From the NCBI GenBank assembly GCA_035301285.1, contig DATGUN010000063.1, forward strand, positions 1 to 11,071: DNA of 11,071 bases, in the 5' to 3' direction. Each line of letters begins with the position of its first letter. The first letter of the stretch is position 1. The notes beneath the pieces were generated by a model, which was given only the letters and a program-made list of their open reading frames with translations, had not been told where the DNA came from and made no database searches. A program made the position numbers and the translations under genes. Below are positions 1 to 5,961 of this stretch, in pieces. Source of the stretch: DATGUN01 sp035301285. GTDB taxonomy: Bacteria; Bacillota; Bacilli; Bacillales; Amphibacillaceae.

Positions 1-101
1 GATTTGTACTTAAATAATGACGTCTGGAGCACCGTAATTTGATATAAATCTAATTTGTACTTAAATAATGTCATCGGACGCGCCGTAATTCATTACAAAT
101 C
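1..101. repeat. Two tandem copies of a 51-bp repeat at the window edge
   Basis: Two direct copies lie with a fixed offset of 51 bases (about 1-51 and 52-102). Bases 2-19 equal 53-70 exactly (18 bases), 32-39 equal 83-90, and 46-50 equal 97-101. The 12-base middle (20-31 against 71-82) is diverged, with about half the positions matching. The outer ends form an 8-bp inverted repeat, GATTTGTA at 1-8 and TACAAATC at 94-101. Bases after 102 (AATTT..TACTT) could be the start of a decayed third copy. The array may continue to the left of the window. The period is a multiple of three, but frame 1 has a stop at 40-42, so it is not an intact coding repeat here. Function is unknown. Confidence 0.8.
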
Positions 102-116
102 AATTTACTACTTTGG

Positions 117-136
117 CTTCGGTGCTCTTCGGTGCT
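117..136. repeat. 10-bp perfect tandem repeat
   Basis: The decamer CTTCGGTGCT occurs twice back to back, directly downstream of the 51-bp repeat. It is followed by a weak hairpin (TTTAAC at 136-141 and GTTAAA at 150-155, loop of T-rich sequence). No function can be assigned. The rest of the leader up to the first gene (156-278) holds no gene I can support. Confidence 0.75.
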
Positions 137-278
137 TTAACTTTTTTATGTTAAAAGGAAAACAGCCATCATCATAATCTGCTTATCTCCATTTGCCAAT
201 GCTGACGGAGTCTATCAGAATAAGGAAGGTTTTTCCGAATCCATTATCCAAGTATGTTAAACTGATATTAAAAGAATT

Positions 279-291
279 AAGGTAGGTGATC
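279..291 (+). promoter_or_regulatory. Ribosome binding site deciding a TTG start
   Basis: The stretch AAGGTAGGTGATC is one inserted base away from a full complement of the 16S rRNA 3' end (AAGGAGGTGATC). It places the start at TTG 295. The GTG at 286 lies inside this site and so cannot be the start. Confidence 0.75.
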
Positions 292-294
292 GGA

Positions 295-837
295 TTGAAA
301 GCGTTATTGGTCATTGATGCCCAGAATGCGATTGTTGAGCAAAAGAATTTTTCCGATGAGTTAAAACGAATGGAACGTATCATAGCTGATTTTAAGGATA
401 AAGGTCGTCCGGTTATTTTCATGCGGCATTTTGATGAAATTGAGGAAAGTCCATTGTACAAAGGTTCAAAAGGGTCCGAACTCCATGAGTCCCTCAAAGA
501 TTATGCCGATTATGTATTTGAGAAAACAACGCCCAGTTCTTTTTATGAGACACAATTAGAAGATACCCTTCGTATATTAGGTGTGAATCATGTATTCATC
601 ACAGGTTTCAACACTGAGTTTTGTTGCACATTTACAGCTATTTCGGCTTTTGACCGGGGATATAAGGTGACATTTATAGAGGACGCGACCGGTACCGTCA
701 ATTCCGGTGAAACGTATGAAATGAATGATCTTGATATCCCAGATTTTATTGGAACGGTTTTACACTGGTCTGAAACAATGGAAGTGTTGGATTATGAAGA
801 GTATGTCGAGGAGTATGTTGATACGAATTCGATCTAG
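295..837 (+). CDS. Cysteine hydrolase, isochorismatase-like family
   Basis: A 180-residue soluble protein of the isochorismatase/nicotinamidase fold, read from TTG 295 (MKALLVID). The family's catalytic triad is visible: Asp8 in the LLVIDAQN strand, Lys77 in FEKTTPSSF, and the nucleophile Cys110 in GFNTEFCC, followed by the usual T-A-x-x-A helix and a strand ending in EDA. Family members hydrolyse amides or related bonds through a covalent cysteine adduct (nicotinamide, ureidoacrylate, N-carbamoyl compounds), but substrate cannot be read from this sequence. The usual residue after the catalytic cysteine is Val; here it is a second Cys (111). The gene stands alone, with gaps on both sides and no obvious terminator after it. 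It is not adjacent to any siderophore synthesis gene, so a role as true isochorismatase is unlikely. Confidence 0.88.
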   Translation: MKALLVIDAQNAIVEQKNFSDELKRMERIIADFKDKGRPVIFMRHFDEIEESPLYKGSKGSELHESLKDYADYVFEKTTPSSFYETQLEDTLRILGVNHVFITGFNTEFCCTFTAISAFDRGYKVTFIEDATGTVNSGETYEMNDLDIPDFIGTVLHWSETMEVLDYEEYVEEYVDTNSI

Positions 838-1055
838 AGGTCCTTTGGTGGCGAATGAGAAATTCAAAATCGGAAAAAATAGAAATCTAGATTATGAGAA
901 TGCCGCCACTTTTGTACCGTTTTTTAGTCATGTTCAAATTGTGTATCCCGCGGATGAAACTTTGTGGATATTGAGAGGTTCATCGTATCTTCAGGACACG
1001 TTCTGATCCTTACATGACAACCTTATAGAGAACCGACATCAGGGAGTGATGCGAA
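838..1055. other. Intergenic stretch without a recognisable gene
   Basis: This 218-base gap has an open frame that continues out of the hydrolase region in another frame (to 1006), but it has no ribosome binding site, no start inside the gap and no recognisable motif, so I do not call it a gene. A weak promoter-like pair (TTGTGG 962-967, TATCTT 986-991, spacer 18) may serve the next gene. No U-tract hairpin terminator is seen. Confidence 0.4.
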
Positions 1056-1670
1056 ATGGAATATAAAGAAATTGTAAAGAGAATGTATCATCAACAATTA
1101 TATTATAGTGACGATGAATCGCTGATGAAAGAGCAGATGACCTATCTTGATTTGTTATACGATTTTAATAAGACACGCCCAAGTGAGCTGGAGAAAAGAA
1201 TTCACCTCCTACATAAAATGTTTGCTGAGGTCGGAAAAGACTGTTACGTTGAGCCACCTTTATATGCAAATTGGGGTGGTAAAAATGTCCACTTTGGAAA
1301 AGGTGTGTATGCTAATTTTAATTTGACATTGGTTGATGATTGCGACATTTTTGTCGGCGATGATGTCATGTTCGGCCCCAATGTTACTGTCACTACCGGA
1401 ACCCACCCTGTACATCCGGGATTAAGAAGTAAAAAAGCCCAGTACAATGTTCCGATTCATATAAATAGCAATGTTTGGATCGGATCAAACGCCATCATTC
1501 TTCCTGGCGTACATATTGGAGAAAATACCGTTATCGGAGCGGGCAGTGTCGTAACAAAAAATATTCCCGCCAATGTAGTAGCAGTCGGTAATCCTTGTAG
1601 GGTGATCAGGGAAATTAACGAAGATGATATGATGTATTATTATAGAGATATGCAAATCGATATTGATTAA
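1056..1670 (+). CDS. Sugar O-acetyltransferase, maltose/galactoside (Maa/LacA) type
   Basis: A 204-residue acetyl-CoA-dependent acetyltransferase of the left-handed parallel beta-helix (hexapeptide repeat) family. The N-terminal helical cap (about 1-60, with YDFNKTRP at 35-42) is typical of maltose/galactoside acetyltransferases. The hexapeptide coils run from about 70 to 185, with the conserved NLTLVDD (89-95), the catalytic histidine H117 in TGTHPVHP, NVWIGSNAIILPGV (139-152) and the closing VVAVGNPCRVIR (174-185). In this family the enzyme moves acetyl from acetyl-CoA to a sugar hydroxyl in the cytoplasm; the physiological acceptor is often unknown and I cannot name it here. The start is supported by GGGAGTGAT at 1042-1050. 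No sugar transport or catabolic gene is next to it. Confidence 0.9.
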   Translation: MEYKEIVKRMYHQQLYYSDDESLMKEQMTYLDLLYDFNKTRPSELEKRIHLLHKMFAEVGKDCYVEPPLYANWGGKNVHFGKGVYANFNLTLVDDCDIFVGDDVMFGPNVTVTTGTHPVHPGLRSKKAQYNVPIHINSNVWIGSNAIILPGVHIGENTVIGAGSVVTKNIPANVVAVGNPCRVIREINEDDMMYYYRDMQIDID

Positions 1671-1678
1671 GTATTCAT

Positions 1679-1725
1679 GCGTGAGAGATGATGGTTGTTT
1701 TATCGCAACGATCCATCTCTGACGC
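1679..1725. other. Long imperfect hairpin without U-tract
   Basis: GCGT (1679-1682) pairs with ACGC (1722-1725). AGAGATG (1684-1690) pairs with CATCTCT (1714-1720), separated from the outer stem by one G-G mismatch. GTTG (1694-1697) pairs with CAAC (1706-1709) around a small loop. It sits 8 bases after the acetyltransferase stop. The following bases are GAGTACAT, not a T-run, so it is not a standard intrinsic terminator. It may protect the mRNA 3' end or be a weak or Rho-type signal. Confidence 0.55.
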
Positions 1726-1763
1726 GAGTACATATTGGTTTAAACGTTTGAATGTCAGTTTAA

Positions 1764-1792
1764 TTGTATTCAGGCTATGACTGGATGATAAT
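1764..1792 (+). promoter_or_regulatory. Likely sigma-A promoter of the YdcF gene
   Basis: TTGTAT (1764-1769) and GATAAT (1787-1792) are separated by exactly 17 bases, close to TTGACA/TATAAT. The pair ends about 38 bases ahead of the start codon at 1831, leaving room for the ribosome binding site TAAGGAGAGG. Confidence 0.6.
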
Positions 1793-1830
1793 CACATTAT
1801 AGAATATTCATTCGTTAAGGAGAGGAATCG

Positions 1831-2442
1831 ATGAACCTGTCGGAACTTGATGCTCACAAGCTAAGCGATACACAAAAAACGGCATTGTTATACCACAATG
1901 CAGGGGATGGCCCGAAGCCAGGCGATTGCATTTTTGTGCCGGGGAGCAGTAAAGCAGTGGAATACAGATTGCCGAAAGCGCTTGAGTTATATAATGAAGG
2001 GTTTGCTGAAAAGCTTTTGTTTTCAGGTGGGGTTGTATGGGATGGAAACAGCCTGACGGAAGCGGAGTTATTGGCGAAAGGGGCTATAAGTATGGGTGTC
2101 CCGGAAAAAGATATTTTGATCGAAAACAAATCATTGCATTCAAAGGAAAATGTTCTCGCCTCCATGTTTGTATTGGATCGGGAATTTGATTTGCACCTGA
2201 TGCATCGGTTGATTGTTGTAACGGCTGCCATCCATATGCGTCGTATGCACTTGATATTGCAGACTTATATGCCAAGTTGGATCAAATATTCATTATGTCC
2301 TGTAGATGATAATGCCACTAAGGAAAACAGTTGGTTTGATCATCCTTATGGTCGAAAACGGGTCAATCGGGAAACGAAAAAACTGATTGATTATGCAAAA
2401 CGAGGAGTGATTATCGATCCCAAAGTGACCCTCCCCGATTGA
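1831..2442 (+). CDS. YdcF/DUF218 family protein, soluble form
   Basis: A 203-residue protein of the DUF218 (YdcF-like) family. Family features in order: the first strand and turn DCIFVPGSSKAVEYRLPKA (32-50), the SGG motif (65-67), an acidic TEAEL helix (76-80), GVPEKDILIE (89-98), the SLHSKEN box (101-107) that matches the family S-x-x-T/S-x-EN motif, and VTAAIHMRR (130-138). Members have a Rossmann-like core; some bind nucleotide-type ligands and the membrane-anchored relatives (ElyC, SanA) affect the cell envelope. This copy has no signal peptide or membrane segment, so it should be cytoplasmic. No molecular function can be stated. The start is fixed by TAAGGAGAGG (1816-1825). The gene is flanked by its own promoter and a terminator, so it is probably monocistronic. 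Confidence 0.87.
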   Translation: MNLSELDAHKLSDTQKTALLYHNAGDGPKPGDCIFVPGSSKAVEYRLPKALELYNEGFAEKLLFSGGVVWDGNSLTEAELLAKGAISMGVPEKDILIENKSLHSKENVLASMFVLDREFDLHLMHRLIVVTAAIHMRRMHLILQTYMPSWIKYSLCPVDDNATKENSWFDHPYGRKRVNRETKKLIDYAKRGVIIDPKVTLPD

Positions 2443-2457
2443 TTTGGATAAAGTGGG

Positions 2458-2494
2458 CCCCATTTTCACAGACAGCGTGTGAGATGGGGTTTTT
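2458..2494 (+). terminator. Intrinsic terminator after the YdcF gene
   Basis: CCCCAT (2458-2463) pairs with ATGGGG (2484-2489), and CACA (2467-2470) with TGTG (2478-2481), around a 7-base loop. Between the two paired blocks are a G-T wobble and one bulged base. A run of five T (2490-2494) follows directly. It lies 15 bases after the stop. Confidence 0.85.
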
Positions 2495-2558
2495 GGATGG
2501 ACATATAACAGTCTGAAGCTGAAACTTGTGTGCCGTTTAGCGATGCACTTATTGATAT

Positions 2559-2587
2559 TGTCCTGATAAAGATTGCTCTAGTATATG
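2559..2587 (+). promoter_or_regulatory. Possible promoter of the isomerase gene
   Basis: TTGTCC (2559-2564) and TATATG (2582-2587) are spaced by 17 bases. The match is moderate and the leader to the start at 2719 would be about 125 bases long. I see no riboswitch or operator in that leader. Confidence 0.3.
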
Positions 2588-2718
2588 ATGGTATGCTGAA
2601 GGTTTTTGGGTTATCGATTGATGCTTTTCGTGATATAGTTATGGTTAGACTGAATATGTCACGAAAGAATGCATGTTATATCAAGAAGCAATGTGACTGA
2701 TAAAGGATGGTAGCAGGT

Positions 2719-3768
2719 ATGGAGAAAGGTATTAATGTACGGAAAACAGAACATATCCGTTTGTGTTTGGAAGAAGATGTGGAATCTGTTGATAAGACGA
2801 CAGGATTTGAGGATATTGATTTTATTCATAATGCGTTGCCGGAAATTGATTTTAACGAAATAGATCTAGGCACACGATTTTTGGATAAACCATTACAGGC
2901 GCCTTTTTTGGTAAGTTCCATGACTGGTGGTTCAAAGCTTGCAGGATCGATCAACCAACATCTGGCAGAAGCATCCGAAAAAAGAGGTTGGGCAGTTGCT
3001 TTAGGTTCGACTCGAGCACTCTTGGAAGGCGATGCACATAAGGAATCTTTTTTGATACGGAAGTTTGCGCCGACTGTTCCATTGATTGCCAATATTGGTG
3101 CTGTCCAATTCAATTATGGATACGGGCTTGAAGAATGTCAGCGGATTGTCGATTTAACGGAAGCAGATGCACTTGTGATGCATTTAAATAGCTTACAGGA
3201 AGTCGTCCAGGATGGAGGCGATTTGAATTTCAAAGACCTTCTACCTAAGATTGAACAAATTGCCAATAAATTAAGTGTGCCGGTCGGTGTAAAGGAAGTA
3301 GGATTTGGGATTGATGGGACTGTAGCCCGAAAACTGTATGATGCAGGTGTAACCTATATCGAAGTAGCTGGTGCGGGTGGCACATCATGGAGTCAGGTGG
3401 AAAAACTCAGGTCTGAAGAACCTTTGAGGAAAGCTGCAGCTGAAGCGTTCAATAGTTGGGGAATTCCAACAAAAGAGTGCATTGTTTCGGTGAAAAATGC
3501 TTTATCCGAGGTTCCTGTCGTTGCAAGTGGTGGTATGAAAACAGGGCTTGATGCCGCAAAAGCGATTACCATCGGAGCTGATGTGGTTGGTTTTGCGAAA
3601 CAATTATTGCAATCAGCAACAGAATCCACAGAATCAGTCTTGAATACGATGGACCAAATTGAATTGGAATTGAAGATGGCTATGCTTGGAATAGGCGTAC
3701 AAAATATTGATGGATTAAAAAATACAAAGCGTGTTGCCATCAAAGGACGATCCCTGCTGACGCAATAA
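2719..3768 (+). CDS. fni: Isopentenyl-diphosphate delta-isomerase, type 2 (FMN-dependent)
   Basis: A 349-residue cytoplasmic flavoenzyme that interconverts isopentenyl and dimethylallyl diphosphate at the end of the mevalonate route, needing reduced FMN and Mg. It is a TIM-barrel of usual length. Visible family motifs: the N-terminal RK pair that contacts the diphosphate (R8-K9 in VRKTEHIR), SSMTGG (66-71), LGS (95-97), HLNSLQE (155-161, with the conserved H155, Q160 and E161), VKEVGFG (191-197), GAGGTSW (218-224) and ASGGMKTGLDAAKA (269-282). I chose ATG 2719 because AAAGGATGG (2702-2710) is well spaced for it, whereas the in-frame ATG 2707 lies inside that site. The RLCLEEDV and VAGAGGTSW wording resembles cyanobacterial-type enzymes more than B. 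subtilis or S. aureus Fni as I remember them. Both neighbours belong to other processes. Confidence 0.93.
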   Translation: MEKGINVRKTEHIRLCLEEDVESVDKTTGFEDIDFIHNALPEIDFNEIDLGTRFLDKPLQAPFLVSSMTGGSKLAGSINQHLAEASEKRGWAVALGSTRALLEGDAHKESFLIRKFAPTVPLIANIGAVQFNYGYGLEECQRIVDLTEADALVMHLNSLQEVVQDGGDLNFKDLLPKIEQIANKLSVPVGVKEVGFGIDGTVARKLYDAGVTYIEVAGAGGTSWSQVEKLRSEEPLRKAAAEAFNSWGIPTKECIVSVKNALSEVPVVASGGMKTGLDAAKAITIGADVVGFAKQLLQSATESTESVLNTMDQIELELKMAMLGIGVQNIDGLKNTKRVAIKGRSLLTQ

Positions 3769-3983
3769 TTTAAATATATATGGCATCATTGAGCGGAATG
3801 GAATCCATATTGAGTTCATGCATCCCTTAAACGTGCATACTTTATTCATCGGTGTACCGATTGGACAGGTTAAATGCTGTTTTCATGAACATCGTTTTTG
3901 TTCAGGTTCTTTTTTCGTTCGTAATCTCTTTCAAAACAAGCACAATACTATCATGGATGGGTTTTGCTGTGATAAAATGTTAT
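3769..3983. other. Intergenic gap with small inverted repeats
   Basis: No gene is visible. It contains an 11-base odd palindrome ATGGAATCCAT (3798-3808), a 14-base palindrome-like site ATCGGTGTACCGAT (3848-3861), and a small GAACA/TGTTC hairpin (3887-3891 and 3899-3903) followed a few bases later by a T-run (3910-3915) that could be a weak terminator for the isomerase. A TGTGATAAAAT box (3968-3978) could be an extended -10 for the next gene, but no good -35 is present. Confidence 0.35.
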
Positions 3984-4000
3984 AGGAAGAGGTGTTGAAA

Positions 4001-4732
4001 ATGAAAATTGAAATTTGGTCCGATTTTATCTGTCCATTTTGCTACATCGGTAAGCGTAAGATGGAAATGGCATTAGACCAATTTTCCCAGAAAGACCGCG
4101 TAAAAGTGGTTTATAGAAGTTATGAACTTGACCCACATATTGAATATGATCCGGAAATGAATGTTCACACGTTTTTCTCACATAAATATGGGATGAGTAC
4201 CGCGAAGGCGAAAGAAATGAATAAGAGTTTGCGGCAAGAAGCCGAGGAAGTGGGACTGATTTATCGCTTCGAAACGATGAAATACGCCAATACGCTAGAT
4301 GCACATCGGTTGGTGCAATACGCTAATAAAGAGGGCAAAGGCAGTTTGTTGACGGAAGCCCTTCTGTATGCCCATTTCACGGATTCGAAAAACATCAGCG
4401 ATCATGCCACTTTAGTGGAAATTGGAGGTCAATCAGGACTGAATGAAAATGAGATCGTGAATGTGCTCGAGTCCAGAAAATACAAACGACATGTCCGCGA
4501 CGATGAAGAACAAGCGGAGGAAATTGGCATAAAAGCCGTTCCATATTTTGTTTTTAATGAGACATATGGTATTTCGGGCGTCCACCCTGTTGAAGTGTTT
4601 TTGGATGTTCTGGAGCAGGTTCAAAAAGAGGAAGAAGATGTTCCGGATATCCGACATTTTACACCGAATCAGCCGGAAACGAAATCGTGTACAGGTGAAG
4701 GTTGCGCTATCAACCCTGAAAATGTGGATTGA
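4001..4732 (+). CDS. DsbA-family (FrnE-like) thiol oxidoreductase
   Basis: A 243-residue thioredoxin-fold protein with a helical insertion, of the DsbA/FrnE (2-hydroxychromene-2-carboxylate isomerase-like) group; B. subtilis YwbO is a relative. The strand EIWSDFICPFCYIG carries the redox pair C11-x-x-C14, and AVPYFVF supplies the cis-proline P181. The HRL after TLDA (97-104) is typical of the family. The C-terminal tail has a second pair, C230-TGEG-C235 (CX4C), like the one described for Deinococcus FrnE. No signal peptide is present, so it acts in the cytoplasm, probably in disulfide exchange or oxidative-stress defence. The start ATG 4001 is preceded by AGGAAGAGG (3984-3992) at good spacing. 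An upstream in-frame GTG at 3992 overlaps that site and is rejected. Confidence 0.88.
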   Translation: MKIEIWSDFICPFCYIGKRKMEMALDQFSQKDRVKVVYRSYELDPHIEYDPEMNVHTFFSHKYGMSTAKAKEMNKSLRQEAEEVGLIYRFETMKYANTLDAHRLVQYANKEGKGSLLTEALLYAHFTDSKNISDHATLVEIGGQSGLNENEIVNVLESRKYKRHVRDDEEQAEEIGIKAVPYFVFNETYGISGVHPVEVFLDVLEQVQKEEEDVPDIRHFTPNQPETKSCTGEGCAINPENVD

Positions 4733-4776
4733 AAACGAATGTATACTTTTTTCGAAAAGTGTATATTCGTTTTTTT
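4733..4776 (+). terminator. Strong intrinsic terminator after the FrnE-like gene
   Basis: An 18-bp stem (4733-4750 with 4755-4772, all pairs Watson-Crick or G-T) closes a TTCG tetraloop and runs into a T-tract through 4776. It begins right after the stop codon. A-residues on the left arm might allow weak termination from the other strand, but no gene comes from that side. Confidence 0.92.
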
Positions 4777-4888
4777 ATGCCATATCATAGGCTTGTCGTG
4801 TCTGGTTATTATAAGGATGATAGGTGCCATGGCCTTTTATGACAGATACAGACTCTCATGTTTATTCAAAATGAATCTCCTTTTTGTA

Positions 4889-4916
4889 TTGACAATATGA
4901 TTCAATCTGATATACT
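4889..4916 (+). promoter_or_regulatory. Sigma-A promoter of the siderophore importer operon
   Basis: TTGACA (4889-4894, perfect -35) and TATACT (4911-4916) are separated by 16 bases. Transcription should begin near 4922-4925, just upstream of the first Fur box. The stretch 4777-4888 before it holds no gene. Confidence 0.8.
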
Positions 4917-4932
4917 CAAGTTAAATCTAATT

Positions 4933-4951
4933 GATAATGAATCTCATTATT
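4933..4951 (+). promoter_or_regulatory. Fur box 1
   Basis: The 19-mer GATAATGAATCTCATTATT matches 15 of 19 positions of the classical Fur box GATAATGATAATCATTATC. Its place just after the expected transcription start fits iron-dependent repression by Fur, which blocks the promoter when Fe(II) is plentiful. Confidence 0.85.
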
Positions 4952-4968
4952 AATTAGAATAACTAAAA

Positions 4969-4987
4969 GATAATAACTATTATTAAC
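4969..4987 (+). promoter_or_regulatory. Fur box 2 (weaker)
   Basis: GATAATAACTATTATTAAC matches 14 of 19 positions of the Fur consensus and lies exactly 36 bases after the first box, still upstream of the ribosome binding site TAAGGGA (4994-5000). Two boxes suggest side-by-side Fur dimers and tighter repression. Confidence 0.6.
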
Positions 4988-5007
4988 AGTGGGTAAGGGA
5001 ACTATAT

Positions 5008-5961
5008 ATGAAAATACGATATCTCATCATTGCACTTGTTCTTTTGTCTGTTTCATCGATTTTCATTGGGGTATCTGATATTTCGCCATTTGATATATTC
5101 AATTTGACAGACAATCAACGACAGATTTTATTTGTAAGTAGAATCCCTCGGTTGATAAGCATTTTAATCGCTGGTATGAGCATGAGTATCTGTGGTTTGA
5201 TTATGCAGCAACTAAGCAAAAACAAATTTGTAGCACCAACCACTGCAGGTACACTCGATGCAGCAAGATTGGGAGTACTTGTTTCCATGGTTGTCTTTAC
5301 ATCGGCCACTCAGTTGCAGAAAATATTTGTGTCATTTGCTTTTGCACTGCTCGGCACATTTATTTTCATGAAGATTTTGGAGAAGATAAAATTCAAGGAT
5401 GCTATATTCATTCCGCTGGTAGGTTTGATGTTTGGAAGTATAATCGGGTCCATTTCCACATTTCTCGCTTATAGAAATGATTTAATCCAGAATATGTCAT
5501 CATGGATGCAAGGTGATTTTTCCATGATCATGACAGGGAATTATGAACTGATGTATGTCAGTATACCGGTTCTTGCCATTGCCTATTTTTATGCCAATAA
5601 ATTTACGATTGCAGGGATGGGCGAGGATTTTTCCAAAAACTTGGGATTGAATTATCGCCAAGTCGTCAATCTGGGTTTGGTTATAGTAGCATTGGTAACG
5701 GCGTCCGTCGTTTTATCGATAGGGGTCATTCCGTTTCTGGGTCTGATCATTCCAAATATCGTCACGATTTATCAAGGGGATCATTTGAAAAATAGTTTGA
5801 TACATACAGCACTCCTTGGGGCTTTATTTGTTTTGGCTTGTGATTTTATTGGCAGGATCGTCATTTACCCATATGAGGTACCAATAAGCTTAACGGTGGG
5901 TGTCATAGGTAGCGCCATTTTTATTTACCTGCTTGTTAGGAGAAGAAGATATGGGTTATAA
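5008..5961 (+). CDS. yclN: Fe(III)-siderophore ABC transporter permease 1 (YclN/SstA-like)
   Basis: A 317-residue polytopic membrane protein of the FecCD permease family, one half of the transmembrane channel of an iron-siderophore importer. Hydrophobic helices start at the N-terminus (about 4-22) and recur to the end. Family wording includes SRIPRLISILIAG (44-56), GLIMQQLSKNKF (63-74), PTTAGTLDAARLG (77-89) and the cytoplasmic coupling segment LGLNYRQV (212-219), which contacts the ATPase. The whole sequence reads very close to what I remember of B. subtilis YclN, the petrobactin importer; the staphylococcal counterpart is SstA. It is the first gene of a four-gene operon under the Fur-controlled promoter, and its end overlaps the next permease by 11 bases. 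Exact siderophore specificity is not readable from the permease. Confidence 0.93.
   Translation: MKIRYLIIALVLLSVSSIFIGVSDISPFDIFNLTDNQRQILFVSRIPRLISILIAGMSMSICGLIMQQLSKNKFVAPTTAGTLDAARLGVLVSMVVFTSATQLQKIFVSFAFALLGTFIFMKILEKIKFKDAIFIPLVGLMFGSIIGSISTFLAYRNDLIQNMSSWMQGDFSMIMTGNYELMYVSIPVLAIAYFYANKFTIAGMGEDFSKNLGLNYRQVVNLGLVIVALVTASVVLSIGVIPFLGLIIPNIVTIYQGDHLKNSLIHTALLGALFVLACDFIGRIVIYPYEVPISLTVGVIGSAIFIYLLVRRRRYGL

Noticed and set aside
1..101. CRISPR array
   Set aside because: Only two units are seen. The exact repeat block is 18 bases and the variable core only 12 bases, with half of it still matching, so it does not have repeat/spacer structure. No cas gene is present.
183..497. Minus-strand open frame opposite the hydrolase start
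   Set aside because: It overlaps the well-supported cysteine hydrolase, has no motif and no Shine-Dalgarno support.
295..837. True isochorismatase for catechol siderophore synthesis, paired with the downstream importer
   Set aside because: It lies over 4 kb from the importer with unrelated genes between. No dhb/ent genes are present, there is no Fur box upstream, and the fold has many other substrates.
725..1006. Open frame overlapping the end of the cysteine hydrolase
   Set aside because: It has no ribosome binding site, mostly overlaps a real gene in another frame, and its tail has no recognisable protein motif.
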